A program made the position numbers and the translations under genes. 64,000 nt of DNA. Source: Sindora glabra. Taxonomy: Eukaryota; Streptophyta; Magnoliopsida; Fabales; Fabaceae. Below the pieces are notes generated by a model. That model was not told the DNA's origin. It did no database searches and was given only the letters and a program-made list of their open reading frames with translations. Location of the stretch: assembly GCA_020226215.1 (NCBI GenBank), contig CM035227.1, positions 4,581,343-4,645,342 of the forward strand, read 5' to 3'. Positions 61,801 to 64,000 of this stretch are shown here, in pieces (within the stretch, counting starts at the first letter, position 1; each line of letters begins with the position of its first letter).

Positions 61801-61972
61801 TTTAACTAATTGATTGTGTATTTGTTATAAGAATTGGTAATTAAAATGGATATTAGTACCTACGAAAGAAAATAAAAATGTCATAATAATGAAAATCATC
61901 CTAAATGTTGATGTTTGGTAATAAAGTAGTAAGATGATGTGCATAAATATATAATAAACATGAAAAAAAAAG

Positions 61973-64000
61973 CTAATGTCTATGTAAGTGATGTCCAGTC
62001 CCACATCCAGGATCGGTAATGTGGCGGCCATATCTACTAACCCTCTGCGCAGGCTCGGGAGTCACATCTCCGGTGTCTGTGGCTCCTTTGGCCTTGGCTC
62101 CGGCTCTGCCTCTGGCCCTAGCTCCCGCTCTGCCTCCACCTCCACCTTCACCTCTATCTACAAGCTCTGAGTCGTTCGTCATCATGCCAGCAAGTGCTGA
62201 TCCCTGATCCTGAGCATAAAAATCAAATGCAGGATGATACGGCTGTGATGGACCAGCATCACCGGAAGGAAAGGCATGGAATGAAGATGAAACTCCTGGT
62301 ATGTGTGGAAATGCCTGGAACGAGGATGGAACACTAGAAGTAAACGGGTACATCTGGGGTGATGACGGACGAAATAGTACAGGCGAGAACATGATGGAGG
62401 ATGAATGATCATCAGGTGCAGTAGGATACATATGAGATGAGGCAGCAATGTCCGGCATCATCATTATGGTGTCCTGAGCAGTCGATGGTGGAATCTGCTG
62501 CACTGTCGAAGCGGACGGAACATGAGGCTGTGAGTAGGCCGTGATGCAATGCGACGACGTCGATGAGCACGAGGCTGATCAAGGTCACCCTCCGCAGGGT
62601 CTGGGATATGATGGGCATGAGGTGCTGGCTCCGCATGTGAGTCAATAATGACATGATCGACCACCTGAATGGCGTGAAGTATGGAATTCGTCGCCGATCT
62701 AAGCGCATCAAATGAGAACCTAGACTGCCCATCAGGTGTAGTGAAGTCCTGTAGTGCGGACACCTTATCTACCTGTGCAAATTTTTGACATTAAAGTTAG
62801 TTACAATACTAATGCACGAGAAGAGAATCAGACATAGAAAACTAGCACGAAGTTTTACCACAAGGTCTAGCGCTCCCCCAACGGTTGTAATACATCGCCT
62901 GGTAACCTGTCTGTACCATAACATGTAATCGGATCGTGGGCCTAGAACTAGGGTTGCGGTCAGCTCGGCCATAACGCACAAGTCTCGCCGGATATCCCAG
63001 AGTGCAATGTACGGCTGATGTCGGATGTGCCACTTCTCGTCATGCCGACCGAACAAGTGAAGGCAATGGACTGTCCGCCACCTGCTTCGGTGGCTCAGGA
63101 ATAGCCTGGCGTAGTCTAAACTGGCACAAAACCCTATCAGGCTGGTACCACTCGACAATCTGAAAGTGAATGAGCGGCACCACTGCTATCCACATGTCGC
63201 TCCCAGCAAAACAGTACTGAGGCAGTGATGCGGTGACCTCCTCGGTGTACGGGATCCAGACGATCTGAAGATGTAAATTTTTGTTATCATTTAAATGTGA
63301 TAATGAAATGGACAAAGGCCTGAAAAAAAATATCCATTATCCCCTACGTACCTGGTCGAGTCGAAGACGGTCCAGCACGTATCTGTAATGGGGTAGGCTG
63401 TGTGCTAGACTATCCTGGAACGTCTTCTGATAGTGCCATCTACCAAGTATAATAACTAAGTTAAGCAACTTTAAAGTGAACTTAATTATAAGTGGAAGTT
63501 GAAAAATTTTCTTACCTGCGGGCTAGGGGGCCAATCCCTACATCCCCATTCTGGTATGTCTGAAACAGTAATCGTGGGGGCGATAGTGGGAAATCTATCC
63601 CATGCCCAGAGCTGCAGTAGTAGGCAACACCCTCCTATCTCCCTGTAATCCGGAGCAGGTGGCCTTGCAGAGCTCTCTGTACAGATAGGCCAGGCAAGCA
63701 GATCCCTAACTGTACGTCCCAGCCTCATGTAAGTATCTGATCAAGGGTAAGTGCATGAGGTGGACATATGTGCCAGGAATGGTCTGGAAATAACATCCCA
63801 CCAATGAGACGTAAAATGTAAGCCCGGGGGAATCTCTGCACTGTCACCTCATCCGCATCATCTGGAAGATGAGTGAAATGCCTCTTAAGCCAACTCATCC
63901 TCAGTCGCCCCCCTCTGATGACATTCCCGTCTGCTGGTAACTGCAGTCCTAGATACTCCTCTATCAGGGCTCCTTATCCCCACACAGTGGGCCCCGTCAC
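61973..64000 (-). pseudogene. Plant mobile domain (MAIN-like / PP7 long form homolog-like) gene, disrupted, runs off the right edge
   Basis: Minus-strand text matches the plant mobile domain of MAIN-like proteins, a family found in host genes and in transposons. Segments in order: LIEEYLGLQLPADG and GRLRMSWLKRHF (63960-63880), RAYILRLIGGMLFPD, then in another frame GTYVHLMHLPLIRYLHEAG and LAYLYRELCKAT, then in a third frame DYREIGGC and LLLQLWAWDRFPTIAPT to a donor at 63516. Next exons: about 63440-63352 (RLRLDQ end), about 63265-62859 (WIPYTEEV, VEWYQPDRVL, then frameshifted HQPYIALWDIRRDL) and 62772-61973 (low-complexity tail rich in Pro/Ser, then Arg/Gly/Ala). In-frame stops occur at about 63974-63976 and 63706-63708, with at least four frame changes. 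Assembly error cannot be excluded for single-base shifts. The N-terminus lies outside the window. Confidence 0.8.

Noticed and set aside
62182..62763. Separate small minus-strand proteins at the right end
   Set aside because: They are out-of-frame readings or fragments of the single disrupted mobile-domain gene.

Overview
The window is nuclear DNA from a flowering plant, almost certainly a eudicot. The intergenic DNA is very A+T-rich and full of decayed transposons. The genes have many GT-AG introns, and their products (a CAD-family dehydrogenase, a Raf-like MAPKKK, a plastid FKBP and a RabA GTPase) are plant-type. I cannot name the species from the sequence.

Layout. (1) 221-2196, minus: a complete six-exon cinnamyl-alcohol-dehydrogenase-like gene (CAD1-like, 350 aa). 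(2) 2200-26300: about 24 kb without a convincing gene. It holds MITE-like elements, tandem repeats and a decayed LTR element at 6915-12943 whose LTR-end/primer-site/leader segment occurs three times in tandem. (3) 27031-34885, plus: a 13-exon Raf-like MAPKKK of the EDR1/SIS8 type (1030 aa). (4) 35904-37213, plus: a three-exon chloroplast FKBP17-2-type peptidyl-prolyl isomerase (261 aa). (5) 37728-42163, plus: a Ty1/copia retrotransposon with LTRs of about 280 bp and a matching 5-bp target-site duplication, its polyprotein broken by stops and frameshifts. (6) 42783-45582, minus: a two-exon RABA6-type small GTPase (218 aa). (7) 46117-50800: a LINE RNase H remnant, a Harbinger-type MITE, a near-perfect 378-bp palindrome and an element with long terminal inverted repeats. 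(8) 50810-59815: a roughly 9-kb hAT transposon remnant bounded by an identical 8-bp direct repeat, with a broken transposase and younger insertions inside. (9) 60220-61800: inverted-repeat modules enclosing GGCGCC hairpins. (10) 61973 to the right edge, minus: a plant-mobile-domain (MAIN-like) gene copy broken by frameshifts and stops.

The four intact genes do not form a pathway. The MAPKKK, FKBP17-2 and RABA6 genes are neighbours in Arabidopsis too (the At1g18160-At1g18200 block and its duplicate At1g73640-At1g73660, from memory). The central part is therefore a conserved microsyntenic block expanded by transposon insertions. All splice models were built by eye from reading frame, GT-AG sites and family similarity. 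Summed exon lengths divide by three and give normal protein lengths for all four genes.
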